Below are positions 22,266 through 33,902 of a stretch of DNA of 64,000 nt, in pieces (within the stretch, counting starts at the first letter, position 1; every line of letters starts with the position of its first letter). The notes beneath the pieces were generated by a model that was not told the origin of the DNA, did not search any database, and saw only the letters and a list, made by a program, of their open reading frames with translations. The translations under genes were made by a program, and so were the position numbers. The stretch comes from Cylicocyclus nassatus (taxonomy: Eukaryota; Nematoda; Chromadorea; Rhabditida; Strongylidae). The stretch covers positions 5,750,123-5,814,122 of the forward strand of contig CATQJL010000112.1 of the NCBI GenBank assembly GCA_958299035.1, in the 5' to 3' direction.

Positions 22266-22421
22266 TACCCTTTGATTCAACGAAATTGGCGGTCTGAAGG
22301 CGACGGCCCGAGAGGTAGTCTGCGTCTCTCTCGCGCGCGTGCTCTCTGAATTCATTCTCTGGCTTTAAATAGGTCACGAAGCCCCGCCTTTCAGCCGCCA
22401 ATCCAATTGAATCAAGGGGTA
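22266..22421 (+). mobile_element. MITE, TACCCTTTGATTCAA family, copy 2
   Basis: The cleanest copy, 156 bases. The left end TACCCTTTGATTCAACGAAA runs into TTGGCGGTCTGAAGGCG. The right end is the inverse (CGCCTTTCAGCCGCCAATCC, then TTGAATCAAGGGGTA). The tips are TA and TA. The interior shares GTCTGCGTCTCTCTCGCGCG and AATAGGTCACGAAGC with copies 1 and 3. Confidence 0.85.
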
Positions 22422-24040
22422 CTCATAGTGAACATAATTACCTTTGTCTGTATTATTTTTTCCGCAATTTTTCGTTTACTTAGCGCTGGGATTGATCTAA
22501 TAGACCCTGAAATAAACAAAAAAGGCAGCTTGCTAGTAGTTGTTGTTTATGGACCACTTGATTTGAGCAGTGGAAAATGCTCTGTCCTACGACATTATGC
22601 TGTTTTTGAAATGCTTTGCAGCTTCATGTTATGATTTCATCCGAAATTCCGAAATCACTTACATTCACCGCTAATCAGTGAAGAATTGTGAAATAATCCA
22701 TGAAGTAAACATTATAAACGTCACTAATTTCAGCATTCAACTGAGCGTGAGTGAAAAATAAAAATAAAAATCAAAGCTTCCTGGTTTGAGCACGCATTAT
22801 TCTATCTCTTGCTCACAGCATTCCCTAAGTGCAGACAGACTTATTGTTAGAGAAATTCTTTTGCACTGTCCTACTAATAAGCTTTGGAAGTTGTTTGTCT
22901 AGTTGCTTAAGGATGAATTCTTCCCAATCAATTATCTTTTCGTTACAATGCGTTCTATGCCCATCGTGAAGGTAGTAACTAGATAAATTTGAATACCTGA
23001 GTTTCCCATGTGGATACTGATTCGAAGGCCTCGAGTAAGAACCTTCCCCCAGTCTCAGCTCATGTAACTCAATCGCACTCGAGAAATCTGAGCTCTAGTC
23101 CAAACCGTACCTCTACCGTTCCTCTACCGTACTCAAGAATGGATCCGTCCGTAGGAAGAGGTCACGGTCCTAGAAAACAGTGCACTTTCATGCATAGTCT
23201 TTTGTTCTTGACTCAATGTACGTAGTAAGAATTTTCATGCACCGCTCGGACTACGGTAGGTGTACTGTATCATCGAGTTTCTTACTACCGCAGTATTTGC
23301 ATAAGCTGTGGAGTCCTGTAAATGCAATCATGTCTCGAAATCATACCGAATTTCAATTCCAGTTTCAATGATTTACACGACGGGGCGACGGGGAGGGGGG
23401 GGGGGGGGGGAGGGGTTGAGTCTTTTTTTGCCTAGTCATACGTAAGCGTTGGTAAAGATGTTTTTTTTCGCTTTGTCTCTGAATAATCACCCCTAAATAA
23501 AGGGTGCCACTCTCTGAAAAATAAAGTACTTATAATCTTTACTGAAAGAACCAAAGAAAAACAGTTTCAAAAAAGGCTCTTTTGGTTTTTGTTTGCATTT
23601 TCAAAAAAGTTGATTTCAATTCTAATTCTTTTAATTTTAATTTTGATCTTCTCTAATCTTTCAATTTTTTTCTAATTAAGTACCAATCACTTCGATATTA
23701 GCTAATATAGTTGAATCGACCGAAGATATAGTTTTTCATTCCAGTTGTAATCAACATTTGGGAATGGAGATATTTAGTATTTTAAATTTGTGCATTATCG
23801 AGGACTGAAATTGTCACCTTAGTAAAGCTTTTGATTCATATGGTATATCAATCGATATCTATTCTTACCATTGAGTGGTAATGAGCCATATCGCAAATCT
23901 AATGAATCATAAAATTGCTTTGTTTACCGCGTTGCTTGCTCATATACCATGAATCGTATAGTATTTTTGGACTCCATAAATGACAATACCACTTAGCAGC
24001 TTACTATATACTCGAATATCTAATGAATACTTGTTTTCCG
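22422..24040. other. Interval without a gene; TACCGTA words and long G tract
   Basis: Three TACCGTA/TACCGTT words lie at about 23105-23133. A G-rich tract (GGGGCGACGGGGA followed by 16 or more G and AGGGG) lies at about 23382-23416. A foldback-like pair ATATGGTATATCA and CATATACCATGAAT near 23838 and 23940 is short. The frames are brief and without splice support. Confidence 0.3.
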
Positions 24041-24135
24041 CTAGATTAGATGTTTTACTTCACAGTTGATGTTTGCTTCACGTCTTCCCATTCTAAGTAT
24101 GGGCTGTTTCAGAAGTCGAGTGGGTGTGATGACTG
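24041..24135 (-). CDS. Candidate terminal exon, unknown protein
   Basis: On the minus strand TCTGTCACAACTTCAG precedes a frame reading VITPTRLLKQPILRMGRREA and ending NINCEVKHLI then TAG. The acceptor is strong and the residues protein-like. The frame also continues upstream of the acceptor to an ATG at 24256 (71 codons), so an unspliced short gene is the alternative. No family recognised. Confidence 0.4.
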
Positions 24136-24256
24136 CTGAAGTTGTGACAGAAGAAGTGCCACGGCAATGGTTTTGTTGTGGGTGAGTGAAATTTTTGAAT
24201 TTTTTCATTGCATTTGCATCCAAAATTCGGACAGTTTTGAAGAAATAAAATTCCAA

Positions 24257-26132
24257 ACTTGACTTTCGGTGCCTCTAGATAGCTATTTGCTATGTTATTT
24301 TCAAAATGTGTAGTGTAGTGTTAGCTTTTATACTAAATCGGTACTGATTTTTTACACTCGAAGAAGTGTCCTTATAGTTTCTTTGGAAAATTTTTTCTCA
24401 TTTCAAAATTGCGTGGAGGGTTGCAGCCTCTAGTATGATACGCATGAAAAAATCAAAGTTTAGAACTTTTAAATTTTTTGCGAATTATTTTCTGACATTT
24501 TATAGCTTGCGTTAATGCAAGTTCAAATCTTAGAAGTGCTTTGTTTTGAGCACTAATGATCTCGGAAGTTCTTCAATATCAAAAAGATGGAGGATGAAGT
24601 AAAAATTTTCCAGAAGATATGTAAATACAAAGGTAGGTAAAATCTAGTCAGCTTACCTTCATAGGTATCCGCCCTAAATTTTTTTGTACCTTATTTTTTA
24701 TGGAAAGTAGCAGCCCAGTGAACACTTACAAATAATTTCTGGTAAAATTTCTTATGAGAGACTTAAAAACCATCTTGTAACTAGTTTTTCTGATTTATCT
24801 GAAATTACCCATGATTTTTATATTCCAGTGATGCTTATTGGCAGATAAATACAAAAACGCATTCCCCTTAACTATAGCAGTGTAATAAGGTCGATTTTTC
24901 CGAATTTGTTAATTGAGAACATTTACAATTTTTTGCAAATTTTTCACATGTATCACACTCTCTGGACGGATTCAAATCTCCGATATTTTCACGTCACTAA
25001 CACCAAGCTCTAGAAGTTTTCAAGTTATAAATATAGAAAAAAGTCGATTGGAAGGAGATCTCTCTTTCTGACCATCAAAACAAAAGTTCAGCCTTTTATT
25101 GTGTCATTCATCATGTGCGAAGACACATAATCCCTTCATAGCTAAGATTAACATTCGCAAAACATTCAAAACAGGGTCTGTCTGGCCTTCCCTTGCTAGC
25201 AGCTTTCGCTTATTATCGATACTCACTTTTTATTCATGTCATCATAAATCGAGAGATATGATTTTGCAGCTTTTTGTTCTCAGCGTGTTACTTGAAGAAA
25301 TTTGGTTGTTAGCATAGTCAATTTTTAGAACTCCTTATAAACAGTGTCGGCGTAAAAAACTATAAGTAAGTTAACTTATTGTATAATCTCCATAAGGAAT
25401 TTTTATTCAGTGATATATCAATTCAACTGCCGAAAAAATTGCGGCGGGTATATTAGAACTTCTTTTTTCATGATAATAGGCTGAGTTAACAATATCTTAT
25501 CTCTCAATTGCACACCCTGTTCCGTTATCAAGCATTAACTCTCTTTCTAAAATCTAACTAAACAATTTTTTTTGTTGAGCTATTTATCCCCCCGTAGAGT
25601 GTCCCAGCCATTTTTCTTCTATTCACAATTAGCTATAGTGGGGTGTTATACGCACGCAAAGATTAATTTACATGCAGAATGGAAGTGAAATCCCAAGAGA
25701 GAAGAAGTGAACAACACCTAAGAATAAGCTTTACTATGACTTACAGCTTAGGGTCTCGTGCTTCTTGACGGCAAAAGCAACGGAATATTCTTCATCGTCT
25801 TGCAAAGTGAGTCACTACGTCATTTTCCGTGGAAAAGTAAACTAGCAAGCTTCTTTTACGTTCTTTTTTTATGGGATTTTATGACAAAATCTTAACGGAG
25901 TCTTCTGATCAATAGGGCACAAATGAAGTGTAAATAACTTGCACAAGCGTCTATCTAAAATAATTTTCTTTTGAACTTCAATTTCTACATACATACAGCT
26001 TAAACTAGGAATGCGATATTTTGATGTCTATCGTAATTCTCCAAAATTTTAAACAAAACTCTACACTAATCGCTCAAAATCGTGCAAAGTGATTTAACTG
26101 AATCAGCACTAGTTTTTTTTTTCATGTCAATT
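24257..26132. other. Interval without a secure gene
   Basis: AT-rich. One plus-strand frame at 25099-25317 has no splice support. No repeat with a partner, no RNA gene. Confidence 0.3.
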
Positions 26133-26535
26133 TACCCTAAAATCCCATAGATAAGAGCGGTTTAATTTACCGGTGTAAAATGAATTGAAATGAAATTGAA
26201 ATTGAATGCAGTCACCCCTCTAACTTGATGGATGGATAAATAAAAATCGGAGAAGAAGTTTAGAAGAAGCTCCGCCCCTCAACTCTAAACCCCGCCCACT
26301 TAATAAACACTTCATATAGAAATTCCGAAATTCCGTTAAAATCGCTATTTTTCTATATGAATTGTTTATTAAGTGGGCGGGGTTTAGAGTTGAGGGGCGG
26401 AGCTTCTTCTAAACTTCTTCTCCGATTTCTATTCATCCATCAAGTTAGAGGGGTGACTGCATTCAATTTCAATTTCATTCCAATTCATTTTTCACCGGTA
26501 AATTAAACCGCTCTTATCTATGGGATTTTAGGGTA
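26133..26535. mobile_element. Near-perfect foldback MITE, 403 bases
   Basis: Starts TACCCTAAAATCCCATAGAT and ends with its exact inverse. Arms of about 175 bases are almost identical, including CAGTCACCCCTCTAACTTGA and GAAGCTCCGCCCCTCAAC. The spacer of about 50 bases is AT-rich. TA at both tips fits a TA target. The near-identity of the arms marks it as recent or conserved by gene conversion. No coding capacity. Confidence 0.9.
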
Positions 26536-26876
26536 TTTGGATTGTTTTTTCTTTCCCGGTATGAACTTGCAAAATAGAAGCTTGTTTCAAATTTCATGAT
26601 CTGAAACCTTTCAAAAAATGCGCAGACACGAATCGCATGCCCTATTGTAAAAGTTGAAACCTGCTCGGCACATTTGCTTTCTGGAATCTTTGTACATTTT
26701 CACTTTCTTCTTATTTCAATTATGTTTTTCTTAGTTTAGAATGTGTAAAGCTCACACTGCAATATGCATATAGTTGTTCAGCGTATTTGTGTTGAGCTCC
26801 ATATTTTTAGCGTCTAACAAAAAAATCTGTTACTTGTCCGCAGCTTCATGGTATTCTTGGACCAAAGACAGTGGTT

Positions 26877-27059
26877 TTAACTTATTGCATTCGCTGCTCT
26901 TTTTCTACGCTTTTCGTGCTCAAAATAAATCCCCTGCAATGCTCCACTTCCTCTAGGCTTATCCAACAAAATTGAATTTGTAGACAACGCGATTGAGTTA
27001 CACCTTCTCGTTGCTACAACTCGAACAGTTTTCCGAAAAATTGCAATGGCAAGCTTACT
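26877..27059 (-). CDS. Strong candidate terminal exon, unknown protein
   Basis: On the minus strand the acceptor AATCACTATTTTTCAG opens a phase-0 exon of 60 codons and a TAA. It reads SKLAIAIFRKTVRVVATRRC and later ILLDKPRGSGALQGIYF, ending EHEKRRKRAANAIS. The frame is free of stops across a region where the other frames are closed, and the acceptor matches the nematode consensus exactly. The tail is strongly basic. Its upstream exon was not found with confidence; the ORF at 27331-27534 is on the same strand. Confidence 0.5.
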   Translation of the reverse strand, partial: SKLAIAIFRKTVRVVATRRCNSIALSTNSILLDKPRGSGALQGIYFEHEKRRKRAANAIS

Positions 27060-27330
27060 CTGAAAAATAGTGATTCGTGGTTGGGGGAACAATACTTCAA
27101 GTTACGAAGAAAATTTCATCATATGTGCTGCAAATATAAACTGTTACAATTTTCCATCACATAACTCTATTATAACAGGAAAGTTGAGCTACTTTTTAGC
27201 AGGCGACAAATTTATTATTATTTGAACGTTTTATTTGATTTCCTTATTTTTTAACAACAACTTATTTGAACAAATATTTCAGTTTTTTGAAAAAATTATC
27301 TACGCAGAACTCTGCTAGAGCGAGTTCACC

Positions 27331-27534
27331 TCATAGACGGAGTTTTGCGTATAAAAAAAACATATGTTTCAACATTTCGAGAAAAAGAAGGGCTGAAATC
27401 TGACAGCGGGAAGGTAAAATCCTAATTTTTCGCCATGTTTTCAAAATTTTCCGTTTCTTTGTTGTGTAAAAAGTATCAATAGAGATCTCATCCCCAATGC
27501 ATCCCTTCAAACTTGCCTTTAAAACTTGTGACAT
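27331..27534 (-). CDS. ORF of 67 codons, basic, unknown
   Basis: An ATG-initiated minus-strand frame: MSQVLKASLKGCIGDEISID, then TTKKRKILKTWRKIRIL. No clear donor is present, so it is not simply the exon upstream of 26877-27059. It could be a short gene or an exon with a non-consensus junction. Confidence 0.35.
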   Translation of the reverse strand: MSQVLKASLKGCIGDEISIDTFYTTKKRKILKTWRKIRILPSRCQISALLFLEMLKHMFFLYAKLRL

Positions 27535-28150
27535 GAAGTTAAAGGCGTAGAAATCAATTGTAGCGCAGTTATTACTTTTCCCCTAAAATTATTTAAAAGA
27601 TCAAAAATTACTTACAAACAAAATTCTCGAACTTCCATAATAGCTAAACTTGGTTTTACAGTTTCAAAAGTTTTCTCCGAACCTTCATAATCTATTTAGT
27701 TGAGAATTTTGGAAAACTCAAATCAACGCTTTTTGGAGCACTACGTAGCCCACACACTAGAGCAAAAATCATCAAACCTGAAATGTATTTGCATCGTAAA
27801 TTTATACTCAATATCTTTTTGATCTAGATATGAAAAGAATCGGGTTCAATTTGAATAAGTAAAATGCATGAGATTTAGGTTTATAGATTCTCAAACCTGG
27901 CTTAATCACGTTCTCTAATAATTTCTATTTATGATTTTTTCATTCAATAAATGAATTTCTAGCATTTCTATCGCAGAAATCGAAAAACTAGGTTTTTCTT
28001 CGCACTGGAATTGTTCTCAAGATTCATAGATTTCCATTCTCCCATTTCCAGGAAATGAAAGGTAAAAAATAGAAAAATGAAAGCTTTAACGAAAGCAACA
28101 ATAAAGCGAAAAGTACCTAAAATTATGATGTTAATTATTTTTATATGAAG

Positions 28151-28478
28151 GCTGTTTGAGATCACCTGAGCGGAAAGGGCAATGCAATCATGCCTCGGAT
28201 TTGTGGTTCAGTTACACCCTCAAAGTGTTCTCTGCTACAATTCCAAGCTACTCCTTGAAAGGTTGTAGGAGTTGTAAGTACAAGTGTACCAAGAGTACGA
28301 GTATCATGTTACTATCAGAAAGGAGCTTACCCACTCCTTCTTCAAGAAGCCCAAACACATGCCCACATTTAGATCTTTTTTATCCTTAACGGAGTTAGTT
28401 GGCTCCTTCCAACTTCATTGCTGCCATTGGCGAAATGGTCTTCGGGATGACATGAAAATAGAATTCTTTCTTTTCTGA
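28151..28478 (+). CDS. Coding candidate with good donor and shifted downstream frame
   Basis: The first part reads LRSPERKGQCNHASDLWFS and VFSATIPSYSLKGCRS and meets GTAAGTACAAG at 28274. The second frame reads KELTHSFFKKPKHMPTF and ELVGSFQLHCCHWRNG and ends at 28478. An acceptor-like TACTATCAG at 28311-28319 precedes it, but the phase would create a stop at the join. Either another acceptor is used, or the locus is frameshifted. No family recognised. Confidence 0.35.
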
Positions 28479-28624
28479 AAACCCTAGGGAATGACGAGCA
28501 TCTTTTGGAAAATGAAGTTTAGCTTCTAGGGTTGCGTCAATAAATGAGAAGTAAAGTTTTTTAATGTAATGTGTAAATAACCAAAAACTTCGTTTCGTTC
28601 CTGCCCTTAGACGGAGTAAAACTA

Positions 28625-28673
28625 TTTACAGACCTTCCCCGGAACTCCTCAGTGAGGAAGGAAGGTCTGTAAA
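28625..28673. other. Perfect 14-base hairpin stem
   Basis: TTTACAGACCTTCC at 28625-28638 is answered exactly by GGAAGGTCTGTAAA at 28660-28673. The loop contains a second small stem CCTCAGTGAGG. It may be a remnant of a small foldback or a short hairpin RNA. Confidence 0.6.
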
Positions 28674-29914
28674 ACTTTCTTTCAATAATAAGAAGTAAAT
28701 TTATCAAGGAGTGTAAAGTATGTACATGAATTTTTTAAAATATAAGTTTCAAAAAAATTGTTAAGTTATTATATCAAAACTGTGATAGTAATAGAATTAC
28801 TTACCTCTAAAAGAATATACTTTTATTTGATACTGTTGATACAATGTTTTCTTTGCTACTGTACAGCAGTGGCTTCTCTCTCACGCCCTAAGAATGGGAA
28901 GCATAATTTTTGAAAGCGACTCGCTTATGTTATTAAGGTTTTCTAATTTTTCTTGATCTGAGTAATCAAACCTTCGTTATAGAATCTTATCGATAACTCA
29001 ACACTTCCTTTAAATTATTTAGGAAGAAACGTCTAGCGTTGTGGGGATGTTGGTGTGTATTTCCACACCCTTTTTAGGAAAAACAAAATTTTGAGAAAAT
29101 TTGATAAGTCCATGCCTTTTCAAAGTCGCAAAGAAATTCTTTGAGGGAGATTGTCGCCCCGCCCTATGAAATTTATCGCGGAGGCAGATTGCCGTTTTTC
29201 ATACCACGCGCTTTTTAGGAAGTACCAAAAATTTATTGGGAAAGGTAGTTAATGCAAGCTCCCTAAAAATCCTAAAATTCGGGGAAGCTTGAGAATTCCA
29301 CACCTCGTCACTGCGAAAAGTTTATCCGTTTTACTTCTCCGCTCCCGCTCTTTTCGGAAAAGCTGTGAAACTGCAACTTCCTTGCAACTATCCCAAAATT
29401 CGGGGACCTACCCTGACTGGAATTTTTTTAATGGAATAATTGCTATCGATTTTTTAGACTTTTCTGACCTTCCCAATCTTTTGAAGCCTCAATTACACTG
29501 ATGAGCTTACATTTAATCCCATTCGGGACACCCATTTCGTTCAGACATCTTCACTTAATGCCTAATGCCCTAATAGCATTCCCAGAGGACATATTAGTCA
29601 CATCTAGTTATTTTATGGTGTCTTTCGTCTTTTCTTGGGATCCAAGGTTATTCATCATTCTTTCCTTGAAAATTTTCGGCAAAATCTCTGCAGTTTTACC
29701 CAGCAAACTTCCAAAAAGTTCCGCATTAATCTCGGAACTTCTGCGAAAGTTCTGCCACTGAGTTAAACCTTTGCGAGAATTTGGCTTTACGTTGGTCTTC
29801 GGTTTCAGCTCCATTGCACATCAGATCTCGGATCTCTCGGATATTTACTTTAGCCGTGCTTGAGAGTCGCAATCTCATTTTCTCTTCTACCGTGATTACT
29901 CGTCCGATTTGCAG

Positions 29915-30196
29915 TTTGCATTCGTTCCACAGCCAGCTACACTTCACTTGATGACTACCATGTTCGGACACCCGGCTGAACTTGAGGACGAGTTTTCATC
30001 TGACCTCGGATCTGCTACCAGTTATTCTGACCCCTCTCGGAGTTCGGTGTCTTCAGAAGCTACTACTACATCTGCCGAGAGAGAAATTAGCAATTCTACA
30101 GTACCCTCCGAAGTAATGCACGAGCTCTCACTAGACCCTGAGAAAACTCGTCCAAGCATGTTTCCAGAATTCCAGAATCCAGTCGATGCGATGTGA
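29915..30196 (+). CDS. Candidate exon encoding a Ser/Thr/Glu-rich region
   Basis: An acceptor-like TCCGATTTGCAG ends at 29914. The frame reads PAELEDEFSSDLGSATSYSD and TTTSAEREISNSTVPSEV, then LSLDPEKTRPSMFPEFQNP. A GTGAGT donor at 30193 overlaps a TGA at 30194-30196, so it is an internal exon (to 30192) or a C-terminus. The S/T/E/D/P richness is typical of a disordered, phosphorylatable tail. The base composition is clearly different from the flanks. No family can be named. Confidence 0.45.
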   Translation, partial: FAFVPQPATLHLMTTMFGHPAELEDEFSSDLGSATSYSDPSRSSVSSEATTTSAEREISNSTVPSEVMHELSLDPEKTRPSMFPEFQNPVDAM

Positions 30197-30673
30197 GTTT
30201 CACTTCATTAACGCCTTCGGCGCTACGAATCGTCGTGGGAATTGGCGAAGCTGCTATAATATTTGCTATCAAGTGGAGGTTAAAAATCGTGCATATTGAG
30301 TTTGTCGATATGCATTCCGTGGAAAATTGAATTTTTTCAAGATTCTAATCAAGGGTCTACTTTGTGCATCACTATTTGAGTTAAAGTCAAGAAAATTTCC
30401 AAAATGAACAGAATTTTAGAAGATTCTGGAAATTTTCTGAATGGATAAAAGCTCTCAACATCTTTGTAGCTACGTTAAGCTTTCAAAATGTATGCCAACT
30501 TACCCTAGATAAAATTTTAAGTCTTTTCTCTATTGATTAACTTGTACTTGATGCGCATTACCTTTGTGATTTGTTGATTTGTGCGCCTCAGAAAACTCGA
30601 TTATAAAAAAAAATTCCAAAATTTTGTGTCTAAGTTCTGTTGATCTAACTAACAATAAGTTCTAGTATACCTT

Positions 30674-31007
30674 TTGAACTTTTGTTACAAACTTGATTTT
30701 TGTTGTCCTTGTGGAGGATCAGTGTTATTACTGATTAGAAATTATTTGATAACTGATTCTTCCTTACTTTTTATCTTGATTGCAATTATCCTTCTTTTTG
30801 TTTTACTTTCATATATCTACAACTTAATGAAATTTCAAGAACCTGAGTCTCCTTCTATTCTTGATGTTCTCTATGCTCGCCTGTGATTCCGAGGGGCTCA
30901 AATTGGATAATCTTTCGCCAGCATTTGTTCAAAATGTCGTCTGTGCTTTGGCTTCCCAATGTGATCCTTGGCCTGGTGAACTTTCAGCCGAAAAGAGCAT
31001 GGATTAG
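30674..31007 (+). CDS. Two short frames, one with a membrane segment
   Basis: The first frame (to TGA at 30886) has a hydrophobic run SSLLFILIAIILLFVLLSYI and ends EPESPSILDVLYARL. A second, shifted frame follows (to TAG at 31007), reading KLDNLSPAFVQNVVCALASQ and then CDPWPGELSAEKSMD. The second looks coding and is preceded in frame by a leader-like LLLFLMFSMLAC. The relation between them is unclear; a small secreted protein starting inside the first frame is one option. Confidence 0.28.
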
Positions 31008-31872
31008 AACTATTTTTTACCTTAGCCAGCCTACTTGAGAATAGCTAATCCAATTTTTTCGTTACGCTGGTCGCAAACAAGCAAAATGTGGTGCCTGTGG
31101 TGCTTACTATGCTGTAATGCATTGTTTCCCATCTCTATCTCATTCTTCAGATGTTTTATTTTTATTTTACTTTTGTTCTATCCTAATTCCTCATTTTCTC
31201 CACGTGATTGCCTAATGGGGCAGTGCAAGAATATGAATTGTATTCACTGCATCTGCTTCCTTGTGGATTTCCAACATCATTTTATCTATTGAAGATTACC
31301 ATAATGATGTCTATTTAAAATTTCTTCAATAGTAAAAAAGGAAGCTCTAGAGAATAACAAAATACAGGGAAGCGCAGTAGGATTTAGGAAGGAGCTATAA
31401 TTAGGAGGCCGCTGCGTCAGCGGAAGTCTGCTTCATCACGCTTTTCCCGTGCTTCGCAAATGAGTCTAGTCCAAAGCACAACTTATAGGAGAACTCATGC
31501 TTTGAGGTTCAGCTCCAGCTGGGTCTATGACGTTTATCTGTCGAGTTTTTCACTCTAGAGCTATAAATGAAAGGGTTGCAATATAATCTCATTCTGAACT
31601 GTGATTAGAAAATTACACGTTTTTGAGTAAAAAACAGGCTTTTGTCTTACATCTTGGAACTAGCCTATCAAAAAGTTATGCCTGCATCCCATTATTTGCA
31701 TTTTCATTTTCCGAATGGACGAAAAATTGAAAAACTTGGATAAAACTCACCTCAAAACTTTTTTGTTTATTAAAAATTCTAGCCGATTGATTTATTGTAA
31801 TAACTTCAATAGTTATTTGAACAAATAGATCAAATAGATCAGATGTATTTTGGTTTTTTATACTAGCAAAGA
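31008..31872. other. Interval without a gene
   Basis: AT-rich with one T-rich hydrophobic frame (31035-31292) that has no splice support. No repeat partner or RNA gene seen. Confidence 0.3.
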
Positions 31873-32306
31873 TTAAAGGCAGCGTCCCACCAGACTGGGG
31901 GTACCTGGCTCTCGTAATGATGTAATAGTAGACCCCCTACCTAAGCGATGACTGAAGTTCGGAGCGAAAAAGGGAGTCTACCAAGCCTGAAATTTGCTCC
32001 GAAAGTGGGCCGAATCTTACGATAGGATCGGGCGAGTGCGAGGTGCACGCAAGATAGAGACGCAGAGTTCTGCGGGTCCCTGCACTCATGATGTGTGCGC
32101 TATACGCACTCTGGCCCTGCAAATCGATATTGCCGTGTGGGCGGCGTTGGGCCCTACCGTAAGATTCGGCCCACTTTCGGAGCAAATTTCAGGCTTGGTA
32201 GACCCCCTTTTTCGCTCCGAACTTCAGTCATCGCTTAGGTAGGGGGTCTACTATCACATCATTACGAGAGCCAGATACGCCCAGACTGGTGGGACGCTGC
32301 CTTTAA
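31873..32306. mobile_element. TTAA-flanked foldback MITE, copy 1
   Basis: Bounded by TTAA on both sides and by inverted ends TTAAAGGCAGCGTCCCACCA. Arms of about 180 bases are nearly identical; the same peptide FGPLSEQISGLVD can be read inward from either side, which shows the arms match rather than that they code. The spacer of about 110 bases is GC-rich. TTAA duplication is known from piggyBac and from palindromic nematode MITEs. Related to 39227-40092 and 49007-49340 through the AAAGGCA-CGTCC end. Confidence 0.88.
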
Positions 32307-32663
32307 GGGTATTTTTACGCAGGCTTTTGAAAATCCCAGAAATGACAAGAATTAGTTCTCAGCCCTAATGCCTATTTATTGTTGGAGAAAGCGCGAAGCC
32401 ATTAAGCATCTTTTGATCCCCCTTAAAAGTCAGACAAAACAGACATGCTCACCCCTTTCATCTAATAGAAAAAATTTCTTTGAAAAAGCTTATATTTGCA
32501 GCGTTTCCTGTCGATGAAATCAGCAAAATCTGCCATAGTTTGTATACTCTTTTGTGTTTAAGAATTATTTTTTTGCATTTGCTAAAAGTATGATAGCACC
32601 ATACAAATAATCTTCTTTCATAAACTAATTTTCCTGAATTTCGTATAGATTTCCGAATTCCAC

Positions 32664-32852
32664 ATGACACCGAGAAACGGACGTTTTTTTTGTAGTTTGT
32701 TCAGCTGGATTGGAATATATTGCGCTGAAAAGCTTATGCACATAAGTGCAAGTGCAAAACATATTGGGATGGCTGCTCAACTGCTCCAGCGCTCCATTTT
32801 CCATTTGCGCGATTGCAAACCTCATGAAAAACTCTCTATTGCACTTGTATGA
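32664..32852 (+). CDS. ORF or exon with helical composition
   Basis: From ATG at 32664 the frame runs 62 codons. An acceptor TGTAGTTTGTTCAG at 32691-32704 would instead start an exon at 32705 reading CAEKLMHISASAKHIGMAAQ, LLQRSIFHLRDCKPHEK and a TGA. The exon reading looks like an alpha-helical repeat. A minus-strand ORF of 106 codons (32625-32945) is its antisense rival and also looks plausible; I favour plus because of the acceptor. Confidence 0.38.
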   Translation: MTPRNGRFFCSLFSWIGIYCAEKLMHISASAKHIGMAAQLLQRSIFHLRDCKPHEKLSIALV

Positions 32853-32898
32853 ACCTTTGAAAAACCACGGTTTGAGAACTTTTCCTCGTGGAATATCT

Positions 32899-32925
32899 GA
32901 CGTCACCGGTATATACGGTGACGTC
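32899..32925. promoter_or_regulatory. Palindrome with paired TGACGTC sites
   Basis: GACGTCACCG, then GTATATA, then CGGTGACGTC. The arms are perfect over 10 bases. Each contains TGACGTC(A), the core bound by CREB/ATF-type bZIP proteins, and the centre is TATA-like. It lies just downstream of the ORF ending at 32852. A regulatory site is inference; a chance palindrome is possible. Confidence 0.35.
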
Positions 32926-32973
32926 TTCATTTTCCTCATAAACATAGTTTCGTCATCGGCTGAAAAGAATTAG

Positions 32974-33902
32974 CCAAGGCTTAAAACCAGCAAGGGGCTA
33001 TGGAAATGACGTTTGAATTGATGATAGCTTATTTTTTTGCAATTTTCAGCGCTGTCTTTTGACGTGAGTTTCTCATGTTTAAATTTTTTTCTAAACAATG
33101 AGATTTATCGAGTCTTTGTTAGAGTGAGGCTTTTTTGCAGATTTATCTCTCTAGGAAAATACAGATATTAGAAGAAAAAATATGCAAATTAGCATGATAG
33201 TTTTGCTTCTAGGTGAATTTGAATGTAAATCTGCCTTATCTTTGTGCCATGCTAATTTTTAAAAGCAATGGAAAATCTGGTCCCCATAAACAAGTTTTTG
33301 TTTGATGTTGTCCATTCTTTCCGTTATCCTCCTTAACGGAATGAAACAGTAAACAAAGCGATCTCATTAGGATTGGTTTCAAGTAATTGAACGCATTGGC
33401 TTAGCATAATGAATGTGTCTGTTGCTTAATGATTTTTGTATGGAATTTGACCAAAAAGCATTTCGAAACTGTACGCAAGCATGGATTTTTTGATGATTTT
33501 TCCTCAAATTTCTAATGTATTTACCTTTAGATTTGTTCAAGTTGTTTCTTTCACAGGCTAAATTTTTCTCCTTAGGGTTTTTCTAACTCAGTGAAATGTT
33601 ATATTTTAGCTATATCCAGTAATGGTATACTTCACTTTCTTTCCAAGATCTGCCAAAGAGAAGTTACAAAAATTATATCTTGCAAATTGGAAATAGTGAT
33701 ATCTCTAACCCGACTATAGATTAAAATTAACGTTCTGAGTAATCTGCCAAATTTTTTTCACTTCCTATCCACTCATACCTGCTTGACGTCGCCTTCAAAT
33801 ATCTATGATTTATTCAGCTTTATCTACATTTTTCTTTATCAATCTCATAATGCTTTTGTATTATAAGACTCAGATTTTTGAATAAGGGATTGATTTGATA
33901 AA
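32974..33902. other. Interval without a gene
   Basis: AT-rich; no splice-bounded frames, no repeat partners. Confidence 0.3.

Noticed and set aside
32625..32945. Minus-strand ORF of 106 codons
   Set aside because: It is antisense to the plus-strand exon candidate, which has a better acceptor. It remains possible.
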